A stretch of DNA of 64,000 nt from a virus: positions 92,697 to 156,696 of IMG/VR virus record IMGVR_UViG_3300045738_002037, one strand, 5' to 3'. The translations under genes were made by a program, and so were the position numbers. Shown piece by piece: positions 27,949-36,684 of this stretch (its first letter is position 1; every line of letters begins with the position of its first letter). Under the pieces are notes generated by a model that did not search any database, was not told where the DNA came from, and worked only from the letters and a program-made list of their open reading frames with translations.

Positions 27949-29310
27949 ATGACAATTCTTAGACAAATGCCTAGTTTGCACTTAAGGGGATCATTAGTTA
28001 ACCAAACAATGAAAAACCTCACGTCAGAAGAAAAAAAGACCGTAGAAAAACTTTTAGAAAAAATCACAAGGCACCCGGAGCTAGCCCCTCATCGAACAGA
28101 ATTCGCAAACACGCTATCACATACGATACGTGGGGATTATTATGACGATTCAAAGGCTGCCGACCAGGAATTCCAAATTTCCATTTTCCGCGCAATAGTA
28201 GAATTATTATATCACAGAAAATATAGCTATAAATGCAATTCGTGCCAAAGCAGCACATATATTACTCAACGCGGTAAACCAACTCCAATTAATCGGCAAA
28301 CTGATCATTGCCCTAATTGTAATAAAATCGAAGTAGAGAATCCCGGCGACACTGATTGGAAAATTGGCGAATTTGTAGATCAAGATGAATTTCAAGCATC
28401 ATATGCTAATTTCACAGATTTAGATAAGTCACCAAAAGCCAAATCACCAATCTTGGTAATCCCCGGAGAAAAGAAATACTCAGACCCTCAAAAAATTTTA
28501 AATGATGACAAGCAACTACAAAGATTCTTCAAAGAATTCATCTGGAACTACCATAGACAAATCCTGAATGAAAACAAACGAAAAAAACACAAACAAAAAC
28601 CAACAGAAATCAAAGGACCAGCTGATCTTATTATCATTGAAGAAATACTGTCTGCGATTGAAAAATTAAAAATCGAATGTCTATTTGATAGCAATGAAAA
28701 ACCTACAAACGGCTGGTATATCATAAGAGCGTTATTGTTAAAGACGCCACCAGAATTCAGTATTTCACTTCAAGAAATAGTAAACAAATCCGAAAATTAT
28801 GGAGTCCACGCTAAGATAACTCACAATGAGATTTGGATCCAAGCAACTTCAGACGCACCAATCATAAAGGCTACTATTTCAAAACCAGAATACGTGAAAT
28901 TTCAGGATGGTAAATCTGATGATGACAGCACAGATGTTGTCAGTCAGATTAGTAAAACACTCACAGGAGGAGTAATCATGTATCCGGAACACCATGTAAC
29001 CGTCATTGATGGACAAGACCAATTCGATGCCGTTAGACAACGATTACCAGAAGGCGATTGTAAAAAGGTATTCGATATTTATGCCGGGCGCGGTAAAATC
29101 TACTATGAATTTAGCCAGCCAAAAGTCCCAAAAGACGGCATGAATGAAAATGAAAATTATGGATTTGGCGATGGAGACCCTAAAATATCACACATCGCAA
29201 GATTTTTAAAAATTCAACCAAGAGCAGTTAAGAAATATCGAGAAACTATTAAAATCGTAATGATGGCGCTCGGGATGACACCAATCGCGGTCGAATCCGA
29301 GTACCATTAA
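27949..29310 (+). CDS. Putative sigma-like transcription factor with zinc ribbon and C-terminal HTH, 453 aa
   Basis: AAGGAG lies 9 bases before the ATG. Around residue 65 an acidic helix, DSKAADQEFQISIFRAIVEL, resembles sigma region 2.1. CNSC and CPNC pairs (about 96-124) form a zinc ribbon. LQRFFKEFIWNYHRQILNENK resembles the basic helix of region 2.4. ISHIARFLKIQPRAVKKYRE near the C-terminus looks like a helix-turn-helix. The order fits a large, interrupted sigma-like factor or another DNA-binding regulator. It is divergent from the gp55-like candidate, sharing a 118-base intergenic region, so the two may be co-regulated. Confidence in the sigma assignment is low; a DNA-binding protein is more secure. 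Confidence 0.45.
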   Translation: MTILRQMPSLHLRGSLVNQTMKNLTSEEKKTVEKLLEKITRHPELAPHRTEFANTLSHTIRGDYYDDSKAADQEFQISIFRAIVELLYHRKYSYKCNSCQSSTYITQRGKPTPINRQTDHCPNCNKIEVENPGDTDWKIGEFVDQDEFQASYANFTDLDKSPKAKSPILVIPGEKKYSDPQKILNDDKQLQRFFKEFIWNYHRQILNENKRKKHKQKPTEIKGPADLIIIEEILSAIEKLKIECLFDSNEKPTNGWYIIRALLLKTPPEFSISLQEIVNKSENYGVHAKITHNEIWIQATSDAPIIKATISKPEYVKFQDGKSDDDSTDVVSQISKTLTGGVIMYPEHHVTVIDGQDQFDAVRQRLPEGDCKKVFDIYAGRGKIYYEFSQPKVPKDGMNENENYGFGDGDPKISHIARFLKIQPRAVKKYRETIKIVMMALGMTPIAVESEYH

Positions 29311-29315
29311 CTTGA

Positions 29316-29732
29316 TCACACTTGGTCTAAATTGAATTTCCCGTATATATCCCGCTTAGCATTAAAATCTTCAACATCATGGTATAACTGCGGGTTTTCT
29401 TGTTTTAATTTTTTTAAAACATCTAATCTAAGACCAGCGCCTATCTTGCTTATTTCTATAGCCTTTTCTTCTATAATAATAGGCGTAATAATGTCTGAAT
29501 ATTTTTCAACTTGAGGCATTGTCTCTTCAAAATTTTCTGTTTCAAAAGGAGTATAATCTTTCCCAATAACAGTTTCTATAACCGGATATCTTCTTTTGTC
29601 ATTGCCAACGCCAGCTCTACTTTTTTTTATTTTCGGCGTATTTTCTGAATATAATTCTCGAAGTTTCTCAACTCTATCTTTCATATATCCGGCAATATCA
29701 ACTTTATTGTTTTTGCGCAACATCGTTATCAT
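29316..29732 (-). CDS. Hypothetical protein, 138 aa
   Basis: The start codon overlaps the TGA of the upstream gene (ATGA at 29729-29732). The protein is strongly charged and probably helical, opening MITMLRKNNKVDIAGYMKDR and ending KRDIYGKFNLDQV. No domain was recognised. It is cotranscribed with the 180-aa gene and runs towards the convergent transcription-factor candidate, ending 5 bases from it. Confidence 0.65.
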   Translation of the reverse strand: MITMLRKNNKVDIAGYMKDRVEKLRELYSENTPKIKKSRAGVGNDKRRYPVIETVIGKDYTPFETENFEETMPQVEKYSDIITPIIIEEKAIEISKIGAGLRLDVLKKLKQENPQLYHDVEDFNAKRDIYGKFNLDQV

Positions 29733-30271
29733 GTGCCATAGCCGGATTTAGTAAAGAATTGATTAGCTTGGCCCATCATTAATCCTTTTGCTCTATGCGG
29801 GTATTCTATATTATTTCCCGTAGAACCAGTTAAATTAACATAGCCATTAATATGGTTAGACAAAACTCTAATTATAAACGCTACAACTCTTCTAGGAGTA
29901 GATTGTCTTCTAGCGCCACCATAACCATGCTGAGGCGATTCTATTATACCATTATTGATTTGCCTAGACAAATCAATTAAATCATCATGATGTGACTCAC
30001 CAAGATACATTCGATGGTTGCTGAGAGCAAATAAATTCCAACCAAGAATTGCCTTGCCAACAGCGGGGTCAAGCTCTACAACATGCGGTTTAATCTCTAT
30101 TTTATTTGCCAATTGAGGAATCATCATTGGCAAATCTTGCATTAAAGAAGGATGTAACATGCGATCGAAACTCTCGCTAAAGCCCTTCTCCATAAAATAA
30201 TGTATTAATAGCCTACGAACAACCTCTGAATTCGTAGCGTGCTTAATATTGTCAACCGTGCGCGAGTCCAT
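29729..30271 (-). CDS. Hypothetical protein, 180 aa
   Basis: AGGAGAAATT precedes the ATG at 30271. The protein has a helical N-terminal half (NSEVVRRLLIHYFMEKG) and a central GWNLFALSNHRMYLGESHHDD. The Gly/Arg-rich region GYGGARRQSTPRRVVAFIIR is followed by a polar tail. It is not similar to a family I know. It is downstream of gp46, and in T4-like phages this neighbourhood holds replication and transcription accessory genes. That is the only hint of function. Confidence 0.65.
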   Translation of the reverse strand: MDSRTVDNIKHATNSEVVRRLLIHYFMEKGFSESFDRMLHPSLMQDLPMMIPQLANKIEIKPHVVELDPAVGKAILGWNLFALSNHRMYLGESHHDDLIDLSRQINNGIIESPQHGYGGARRQSTPRRVVAFIIRVLSNHINGYVNLTGSTGNNIEYPHRAKGLMMGQANQFFTKSGYGT

Positions 30272-30305
30272 AATTTCTCCTACACTATTTACAATATTTT
30301 TGAAC

Positions 30306-32123
30306 TTATATAGATTCTACCACTGAAAATCTGTTAGATCGTTTTACCAACAATTCTTTCGGAAAGACATCTTGCATCATATTACGATGAGATATAATCA
30401 ATATTGATTCAATCCTACTAGATAAATCATTCTTAATGATATTGATTAATGATTCAATGCCATCATCATCCATCCTACCGTCAACTTCATCTAAAACAAG
30501 AACATTACACTGACGACCATACATTTGTTCATGAAGGTCAAACATCGCAAGCATAAAAGCTACATCGGTCCTTTTTCTCTCTCCCCCCGATTGAAATTCA
30601 TAACCCCACATGTTACTAGACACACTTAATGATTTAGTCAAACTAATTTGGATGTCCAGCCCAAAAACACCTAAATAATGTTTCAGCCTATCATTAATAT
30701 AAGGAATATGCTCTTCAAACACATGGCTTTTAATTTTGTTTCTGTCATTATAAACTCTATAGATGTAATTATAATGAGAATACAATATAGCATTGCGCCC
30801 CATGTCTTTTTTAATTTCCTTTTTTTCTTCCTTTAAATTGTTGATTTGTTCCTGCATCGAATTTATCGTGCTAGTATGGGGATTATCCTCAGATTGAATA
30901 TCTTCAAGTTGCTTTTTAAGCCTATTAATCTCTTTATCATGTCGCTCATATTGATCATGTAAAGATTTGGCCTCTATCATATTAGTATCTGGTTTTTTAT
31001 TTTCCAACAATTCTTGCGCATTAGATATTGTCTTCTTAAATTTATCGATCTCCACATTAACAGACTTAATGTTCAAATTATAGTCATTTAATTGTTGTCG
31101 TAATACAACAATTTTATCATTAGTGTGAGAATGCGGGATTTCTTGTTCACATTCCATACACACATTTCCAGACTTTTCTTCCCATAATTCGATCTTACTA
31201 TTGATAACACCGGCTTCAGCAGCAATGGCCGATAATTCTGCGATTTTAGAATTAACTTGCTCTTGCAATATATTGATCTTATCACTAATCTTAGCGATAA
31301 GATCCCATCTTTTTTGTAACTTATCTAAGTCTAATAAATTGATAGAATCTCTACTTAATATTTCCTGTTTAATTAAATCATTGCAACTATCGATTCGCTG
31401 TTTCCTTTTATCCTCATAGCTTTCTGTTGATTCTTTAATCTTCAAAATTTCTAATTCAAAGCTTTGTATATTATTGTTTATTATTTCCAATTTTTTATTA
31501 TTAACAATAGAATCATTGTCAATAACGGCACATTTATCCTTAGCGATAGCAGCATAGTAGCTAAAACGATCAACATGCAATGTCCGCTCTATAGCCTTTT
31601 TCCTAGTATTATCCGCCATTTCCAACCATGGTCGACCATACTGTGTGAAAAATACTGAACCACAAAATAGCTCCCAATCTAAATTAAACGCCCTCTCTAA
31701 TTCAGACTGTTGATTTCTGGCAGTTGATAATGTTGCGCCAATGGTCTGGTTCTCATCGCCATCCTTAACATAAATAAGTTCATTTTTGCCATCTGTATTG
31801 CGTGTGCGAGTGACACTATCACCATTCTTAAATTTCACAGTGACAGCACAATCTTTCCCAGAATAATAATTAACAACCTTATCGCCTGGACTGGCGGAAT
31901 GCATGGTCTTACCGAACAAGCACCATAATATCGCATTGGGTATACATGATTTTCCAGCGCCGTTGGATCTATTCTTGTTAATATCTTCAGCGTATGGAGA
32001 CTCTAATTCTTCTTGAATCTCCCCTACTATTAAGCACTGGCCAAGATTAGATAATTCTATGGTGGTCTGGTAATCACCATATGACATAAAATTCTTAAAA
32101 GTAACTGAGTCTAATTCTATCAT
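30306..32123 (-). CDS. 46: Rad50/SbcC-like ATPase, T4 gp46 homolog (recombination endonuclease subunit)
   Basis: All family motifs are visible in 605 residues: N-terminal FKNFMSYG; Walker A NRSNGAGKS (51-59); a long charged coiled coil with a CMEC zinc hook near 322; the ABC signature QSGGERKRTDVA near 509; Walker B NVLVLDEVDGRMD near 540; and the ISHR switch near the end. With gp47 it forms the Mre11-Rad50-type complex that resects DNA ends for recombination-dependent replication, and in T4 also degrades host DNA. Length matches phage gp46 (about 560-610). Its partner gene lies 3.4 kb away on the opposite strand, separated by two leader-family genes and a helicase, instead of side by side as in T4. 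Confidence 0.93.
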   Translation of the reverse strand: MIELDSVTFKNFMSYGDYQTTIELSNLGQCLIVGEIQEELESPYAEDINKNRSNGAGKSCIPNAILWCLFGKTMHSASPGDKVVNYYSGKDCAVTVKFKNGDSVTRTRNTDGKNELIYVKDGDENQTIGATLSTARNQQSELERAFNLDWELFCGSVFFTQYGRPWLEMADNTRKKAIERTLHVDRFSYYAAIAKDKCAVIDNDSIVNNKKLEIINNNIQSFELEILKIKESTESYEDKRKQRIDSCNDLIKQEILSRDSINLLDLDKLQKRWDLIAKISDKINILQEQVNSKIAELSAIAAEAGVINSKIELWEEKSGNVCMECEQEIPHSHTNDKIVVLRQQLNDYNLNIKSVNVEIDKFKKTISNAQELLENKKPDTNMIEAKSLHDQYERHDKEINRLKKQLEDIQSEDNPHTSTINSMQEQINNLKEEKKEIKKDMGRNAILYSHYNYIYRVYNDRNKIKSHVFEEHIPYINDRLKHYLGVFGLDIQISLTKSLSVSSNMWGYEFQSGGERKRTDVAFMLAMFDLHEQMYGRQCNVLVLDEVDGRMDDDGIESLINIIKNDLSSRIESILIISHRNMMQDVFPKELLVKRSNRFSVVESI

Positions 32124-32221
32124 TATTATTCATACATGAATGTGCTAGCTAATATTTTATAAAATACAACCAACTATTGAAATTAAAGATATTATAAAAG
32201 AATACTCTATGGGACAACATA

Positions 32222-32629
32222 ATGCCATATATAAAAAACGAAGATAGAAAAGAATTAAACGATAAAATTTACGCATTAGTCGATTCTATAAATGATACCT
32301 CTGAAGACAATATTGAAGGTGTTCTCAATTACGTAATAACAACCTTACTGACAAGCTCTGTACGGCCAAATGATAAAAAATGGAGATATAAAATCTTTAA
32401 CAGGGCTATCGGGATCCTCGAATGCGCAAAACTAGAATTTTATCGTCGATTAATTAGTCAATATGAAGAAAAATGCATCGATGACAATGGTGATGTCAAA
32501 GCATACAAAGAATGCTTGAAAGATATTAAATCACAAAAAAGAGAAACAAATGTGCCAGAAGAAGGCGGGATATGGGTAGCATACGGCGAATTTGGATACC
32601 CAAAATTCCAAAATAACCATGAAAATTGA
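32222..32629 (+). CDS. DUF6899-like phage protein, 135 aa
   Basis: The N-terminus PYIKNEDRKELNDKIYAL, then LNYVITTLL, IFNRAIGILECAKLEFYRRL and CIDDNGDV, form the pattern of a small uncharacterised family common in phages (DUF6899, from memory). The function is unknown. The gene ends inside the next gene (stop 32627-32629, next ATG at 32619), so the leader-module genes that follow are probably translated from the same message. Confidence 0.7.
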   Translation: MPYIKNEDRKELNDKIYALVDSINDTSEDNIEGVLNYVITTLLTSSVRPNDKKWRYKIFNRAIGILECAKLEFYRRLISQYEEKCIDDNGDVKAYKECLKDIKSQKRETNVPEEGGIWVAYGEFGYPKFQNNHEN

Positions 32630-32999
32630 CCCTAAACAAATCGCTAAGATGATAACGGAAGACCCGGATGAGGTTAATCCGTTAGACAATATAATAGACA
32701 CATTTGAAAAAGGTCTAGGCGAGCACGACAGGGACGTTGGCTCTGATGAAATGCATGCTTTCGGTGAAATTATAACAGATCATCTTAATTATAATCATCA
32801 TTCTCCAGCAGACTTCAGAGATTTTGAATTTATGACAATACGCGGAGGCCCAGATGACGCAATGTGGAGTGTCGGCAATCAAAATTTTAGCTATGGCCAC
32901 CCCGAGGAAACATTTGCAGAATTTATGGGAGTTGTTTATTACGACGATGACCGCATATGGAAATATGAATGGCATGATCGATCCCAAACAAATCGCTAG
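32619..32999 (+). CDS. Leader-module family protein, tandem copy 1, 126 aa
   Basis: I chose the ATG at 32619 because it places the conserved leader IDPKQIAKMITEDPDE at the N-terminus, as in the other copies. Then comes NPLDNIIDTF and an acidic body with DEMHAFGEII, YNHHSPADF, GGPDDAMWSV and YYDDDRIWKYEW. The neighbour starting at 32974 has nearly the same body, so the two arose by tandem duplication. No cysteine pairs occur here, unlike in most relatives. If ITE is cleaved by a prohead protease the mature protein would start at DPDE. Function is otherwise unknown. Confidence 0.75.
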   Translation: MKIDPKQIAKMITEDPDEVNPLDNIIDTFEKGLGEHDRDVGSDEMHAFGEIITDHLNYNHHSPADFRDFEFMTIRGGPDDAMWSVGNQNFSYGHPEETFAEFMGVVYYDDDRIWKYEWHDRSQTNR

Positions 33000-33345
33000 A
33001 ATGATAACGGAAGATCCGGATGAGATCAATCCGTTAGATGATATAGAAGATACGTACTTTCCCTCCCAAGATAATCCAGACGAACATGCCCCGATGAATG
33101 TTGCCTTTGATGAAATGCACGCCTTTGGTGAAATTATAGCAGATTATCTTAATTATAACCATCATTCTCCAGCAGACTTCACAGATTTTGAAGATATGAC
33201 AATACACGGAGGCCCAGATGACGCAATGTGGAGTGTTGATAATCAAAATTTTAGCTATGGCCACCCCGTGTATCAAGAATTTATGGGAGCTGTTTATTAC
33301 GACGATGACCGCATATGGAAATATGAATGGCAAGACCACGCATGA
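32974..33345 (+). CDS. Leader-module family protein, tandem copy 2, 123 aa
   Basis: It starts at an ATG 26 bases inside the previous gene and carries IDPKQIARMITEDPDE, then NPLDDIEDTYFPS. The body repeats copy 1 almost residue for residue (DEMHAFGEIIADYLNYNHH; GGPDDAMWSVDNQNFSYGHP), differing mainly by an inserted acidic linker (QDNPDEHAPMN) and a shortened tail. The high similarity at DNA level points to recent duplication. Its TGA overlaps the ATG of the next family member (ATGA). Confidence 0.75.
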   Translation: MIDPKQIARMITEDPDEINPLDDIEDTYFPSQDNPDEHAPMNVAFDEMHAFGEIIADYLNYNHHSPADFTDFEDMTIHGGPDDAMWSVDNQNFSYGHPVYQEFMGAVYYDDDRIWKYEWQDHA

Positions 33346-33701
33346 AAATTGATCCCAAACAAATAGCCAAGATGATAACGGAAGATCCGAATGAGATCAA
33401 TCCGTTAGATGATATAGAAGATATGTACTTTCCCTCCCAGCAAGGAATTCGTTTCGTGCTTTGTCCCGAATGCGGTAGGGAAATCACAGACGAAGACGAC
33501 ATGGCATATTGTGATGCTGGCCATTTTCCGGACCCTGTCACAGGCACATATTGCCATAATAAAATTTGCAAAATTTCCTGTTTAGATGTTCACAAGACAG
33601 GAATGTCGCCATCTGGGTGGTTTACAGATGTTGACATGGGTGAATGGTACTGCCCCGATCATGCTGCAGAAGCTCAACAAGAAAGATTCGACCGGGGTTA
33701 A
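33342..33701 (+). CDS. Leader-module family protein with cysteine-rich body, 119 aa
   Basis: The leader is IDPKQIAKMITEDPNE then NPLDDIEDMYFPSQQ, matching copy 2 closely up to the point where the body changes. The body is a zinc-binding type: CPECGREI, YCDAGHF, YCHNKICKISCLDVH and YCPDH give at least eight Cys/His positions, like a treble-clef or RING/PHD-like fold. The same leader on two unrelated bodies in adjacent genes is the clearest evidence that the leader is an independent module. It ends 20 bases from the convergent helicase gene. Confidence 0.75.
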   Translation: MKIDPKQIAKMITEDPNEINPLDDIEDMYFPSQQGIRFVLCPECGREITDEDDMAYCDAGHFPDPVTGTYCHNKICKISCLDVHKTGMSPSGWFTDVDMGEWYCPDHAAEAQQERFDRG

Positions 33702-33720
33702 TCAAACTTTACGTCGGCTC

Positions 33721-35478
33721 TTAACCTTCGTCTATTAAGGCTTCTTTAAACCAATCCGGAAGCATCTTATCGGCATCTCGCAAAAATTTGTATATCGCCT
33801 CGTCAATAATATAAGTCTTCGCCCAATCGTCAACACTTCTGACGCTACGGCCATATGATTGCACAAGCTTTAAAGCCGTCAACCATACGTAATATTTTCT
33901 ATCAACTTCAACCCTAGCAGCAAGTTGCTTATCATCAAAGCAATTAGCATATGGAATTTTACAAATAATCTGAAATCTACTTAAATCATCATATAAATCC
34001 ACACCTTCATGCATGGCTGGCGCTATAATAACACCATTGTGACTTTTAGCATGCTCTTCTAACATATACTTCTTGTTGTTATAGTAATCACGCTGAAAGA
34101 AAAATCGATTTCTAATATACGGATCGCATTTTTCCTTCAACAAGTTCGCTATTGCAAAATTGTGAGTGTGAACTATGCCGCGCTCCTCACTGTGTTCTGC
34201 CATTATGTCATTTACTGCGGCTACTAATTTGTCTCCCCATTCGCTATGCATCTTCTTTACACCACCAACCATTCTCGCAGCGGGCCTAATAAAAATCGGC
34301 CTATTTTCAACAGGAAATCTGTTCTTCATCCGGTAAGCAGCTATTTCATCCCTGTTCAATCCTAAAGACTTACACATCACACCGACATCAAGAACAGTAG
34401 CGCTCATCATGAGTATTCTATCAGCATACTTAAACAACAAACTATCAGCATAATTCTGAATGAAAATCGGTTTTAATGTTACTGACTTATGAGAAGGTTG
34501 GCCATATTCGCCGCCGGTTTCCTTATATTCCACTATCCAGTTGCTACCCGACTCTTCAACGTGATCTACAAACATTTGAAACTTATGGTGAAGCCTCTTA
34601 ATTTCATCTTCAAGAGCAGTATCTTCTGATTCACGAGCTTGCATGATAATCTGATTTAAGACATTTGGAATATCACAATCAGCATACCATTCGGCATACT
34701 TATAGGCATTATCATACTCTGGAATTTCAACACCATGTTTTTGCAATTGAACGTCGTTCAATGTTACTGACACAAAATCCAATAATTGCGGTTCTACATT
34801 ATGACATTCATCAATAATCAGCATGCCTCTTGGCTCATCAAACCTTTTCGTCATTTGAGTTTGATATAAAAAGCTTGAAAAATTCATAACCACATTGTGA
34901 TTATTAATAGCTTGATAAACCTGTTCATAATAAGGGCATGCGCTATATTGAGACCCAGCAGGTAATACTTCCAAATATCCCGCTACTGGCCCGCTTGGAG
35001 TAAAACAATCAAGACATTTATAACCTTGTTTCCGTTTTCTACAAAATCCGGCATCACAACTTGATCTTTCAGATAGTGCTTTAGATAATGACTTCTTAGT
35101 CATCAATTTTCTATCAATAAGCTTATCGCCCATTCTCTCATAAAACGTGCATGGATAAGCATTGCGGCCTTTTAATTCGGTAACATCGTCAAAGTCGCTA
35201 GCCAACTGATCTTGCAATATTTTAGTGATGGTTAAATAGTAAGCGTTTCTGGAAAGATTGGCCATCGCCATCCCTATAGGCGACTTGCCGCTGCCAGTCG
35301 GGCATTCTAAAATAACTAATTTTTTACCATCTAAAAATGCCTTTACCGCAAACTCTATAACTTCTTTTTGTCCATCCCGATAGTTTTCTTTTGGGAAACA
35401 ATCATCAATATGCGAAAGCGGGTCGTCGGCGTATCGATGATCCCAAAATTTCTGTCGAATTTCTGTCTTCACAAGCAT
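33721..35478 (-). CDS. XPD/DinG-like superfamily 2 DNA helicase, 585 aa
   Basis: AAGGATA precedes the ATG. Motif I is CPTGSGKS (59-66) and motif II is the DEAH variant DECH (223-226). Between them Cys110, Cys141, Cys146, Cys155, Cys158 and Cys181 give the four ligands expected for the iron-sulfur cluster of XPD/DinG/FANCJ helicases, with extras. C-terminal motifs include MMSATVLDVG, APAMHEGVDLYDD and QSYGRSVRS. The family unwinds DNA 5' to 3' in repair and recombination. Length is normal for DinG-like proteins. It sits between gp46 and gp47, suggesting a role in recombination or replication. Residues 19-28 (DPLSHIDDCF) faintly resemble the NPLDNIEDTF module. Confidence 0.85.
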   Translation of the reverse strand: MLVKTEIRQKFWDHRYADDPLSHIDDCFPKENYRDGQKEVIEFAVKAFLDGKKLVILECPTGSGKSPIGMAMANLSRNAYYLTITKILQDQLASDFDDVTELKGRNAYPCTFYERMGDKLIDRKLMTKKSLSKALSERSSCDAGFCRKRKQGYKCLDCFTPSGPVAGYLEVLPAGSQYSACPYYEQVYQAINNHNVVMNFSSFLYQTQMTKRFDEPRGMLIIDECHNVEPQLLDFVSVTLNDVQLQKHGVEIPEYDNAYKYAEWYADCDIPNVLNQIIMQARESEDTALEDEIKRLHHKFQMFVDHVEESGSNWIVEYKETGGEYGQPSHKSVTLKPIFIQNYADSLLFKYADRILMMSATVLDVGVMCKSLGLNRDEIAAYRMKNRFPVENRPIFIRPAARMVGGVKKMHSEWGDKLVAAVNDIMAEHSEERGIVHTHNFAIANLLKEKCDPYIRNRFFFQRDYYNNKKYMLEEHAKSHNGVIIAPAMHEGVDLYDDLSRFQIICKIPYANCFDDKQLAARVEVDRKYYVWLTALKLVQSYGRSVRSVDDWAKTYIIDEAIYKFLRDADKMLPDWFKEALIDEG

Positions 35479-35501
35479 TATCCTTATATTAAATAGTTCT
35501 C

Positions 35502-35518
35502 AAATACTAGTAGTATTT
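35502..35518. promoter_or_regulatory. 17-bp palindrome in the helicase/gp47 divergent region
   Basis: AAATACTA and TAGTATTT (8-base arms around one G) form a perfect inverted repeat within the 60-base gap between divergent start codons. Its position is that of an operator able to affect both genes. Half of it matches the TTTAGTATTT element seen elsewhere in this window. Confidence 0.4.
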
Positions 35519-35538
35519 AAAAGAATTAAGGAGACAAT

Positions 35539-36633
35539 ATGTCAAATAAAATCATAATCGCGGCTGACACGCACTTCGGTGTACAAGGAAGACTTGACGA
35601 TATTTTATGGTCAGTCAGAGTAATAAGGGAATATTGCCGCCTGGCAGACATTAATACGGTGATAATAGCTGGCGATTTATTCCACGACAGAAAATCAATT
35701 GATATTGAAGTAATGAGTAAAACTTGTGATTTCTTCGAAGAAACACAAGAAAAATTTAACCAACAGTGGATTGCGTTCCCAGGCAACCACGATATGTTCT
35801 TGCGCCATTCGTGGGACATCAACAGCCTGCGCGCAATGAGCAAGCATATGACAATCATAGAAGATGTCAAAATACTAAAAATAAATGACACAAGATTTTG
35901 GATATTGCCTTTCATCACATATGAAAAATCTTATATGCGGGTATTGGATAAAATTAATGAACAATACCAAGAAGGAGATATCCTCCTTACCCATATTGGC
36001 GTAAAAGGAGCCGTATTAAACTCATGCTTTTTACTTAAAGATTGGTCAACGGTATCGTTCGAAGACAGTCCGTTTCATCGAGTTTATACTGGACATTTTC
36101 ACTGTCAACAACAAGTTGGAGAAAATGTATGGTACCCCGGCTCACTAATACCATTTAAATTCGATGAAGGAAACATTTCCCACGGTTTTTATGTTTATGA
36201 TCTAGACGAAGATTCTCATAAATTTATTAATATATGGAAAGCTGGAGCGAAATTCTTCCCAGACGAACCAGCACCACCACAATTTTTAACAATCACTGAT
36301 GACAGCATTGAGAAGATAACAAGTGAAGACGTATCTGGTAATCTTGTTAGAATAGCTCTATCACGCGATTACGCCCATAGCGACAAACAAGAATTTAAAG
36401 ATTATATAATGAACTTAGGAGCTAAAGCCGTCAGGTGGATGCAACTAAAAGAAAAACAAATTGACATAAAACCACAAGAAACAGCACTTAATAATAAAGA
36501 CCTTTTCGTAACGTATATCGAATCCGACGATAAAGGCACTAAGGAATTAAATTTAAAAATTCTAAAAAAATTAAATGAAGACGTTATGAAAGAAGGCGAT
36601 GAAAAATACGCCGTAGACAGCCAGAATTATTAA
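35539..36633 (+). CDS. 47: Mre11/SbcD-like nuclease, T4 gp47 homolog
   Basis: The five phosphoesterase motifs are in order: ADTHFG (9-14), GDLFHDR (45-51), GNHDMF (82-87), a THIG near 153 and GHFHC near 184. This is the Mre11-type metallophosphatase domain that forms the nuclease of the gp46/gp47 complex. It processes double-strand ends for recombination-dependent replication. The 364-aa length agrees with T4 gp47 (about 340). AAGGAG is 8 bases before the ATG. It is divergent from the helicase and separated from gp46 by 3.4 kb. Confidence 0.93.
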   Translation: MSNKIIIAADTHFGVQGRLDDILWSVRVIREYCRLADINTVIIAGDLFHDRKSIDIEVMSKTCDFFEETQEKFNQQWIAFPGNHDMFLRHSWDINSLRAMSKHMTIIEDVKILKINDTRFWILPFITYEKSYMRVLDKINEQYQEGDILLTHIGVKGAVLNSCFLLKDWSTVSFEDSPFHRVYTGHFHCQQQVGENVWYPGSLIPFKFDEGNISHGFYVYDLDEDSHKFINIWKAGAKFFPDEPAPPQFLTITDDSIEKITSEDVSGNLVRIALSRDYAHSDKQEFKDYIMNLGAKAVRWMQLKEKQIDIKPQETALNNKDLFVTYIESDDKGTKELNLKILKKLNEDVMKEGDEKYAVDSQNY

Positions 36634-36684
36634 CCAAGTTACTGAAAATAATTTCTAACGTGGCAAGCGATTCCCTCGCGAATA

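Larger units (their letters stand above)
32619..33400 (+). repeat. Tandem duplication of a leader-module gene
   Basis: A unit of about 355-370 bases (32619-32973 and 32974-33341) is repeated head to tail and followed by a third copy of the leader alone, fused to a cysteine-rich body. The leader DNA and the shared body are nearly identical between units 1 and 2. The gene boundaries are made by overlapping start and stop codons. Confidence 0.7.

Noticed and set aside
36634-36684. Terminator between the convergent gp47 and leader-family genes
   Set aside because: Only a 4-base stem (GCGA/TCGC) and no T-run.
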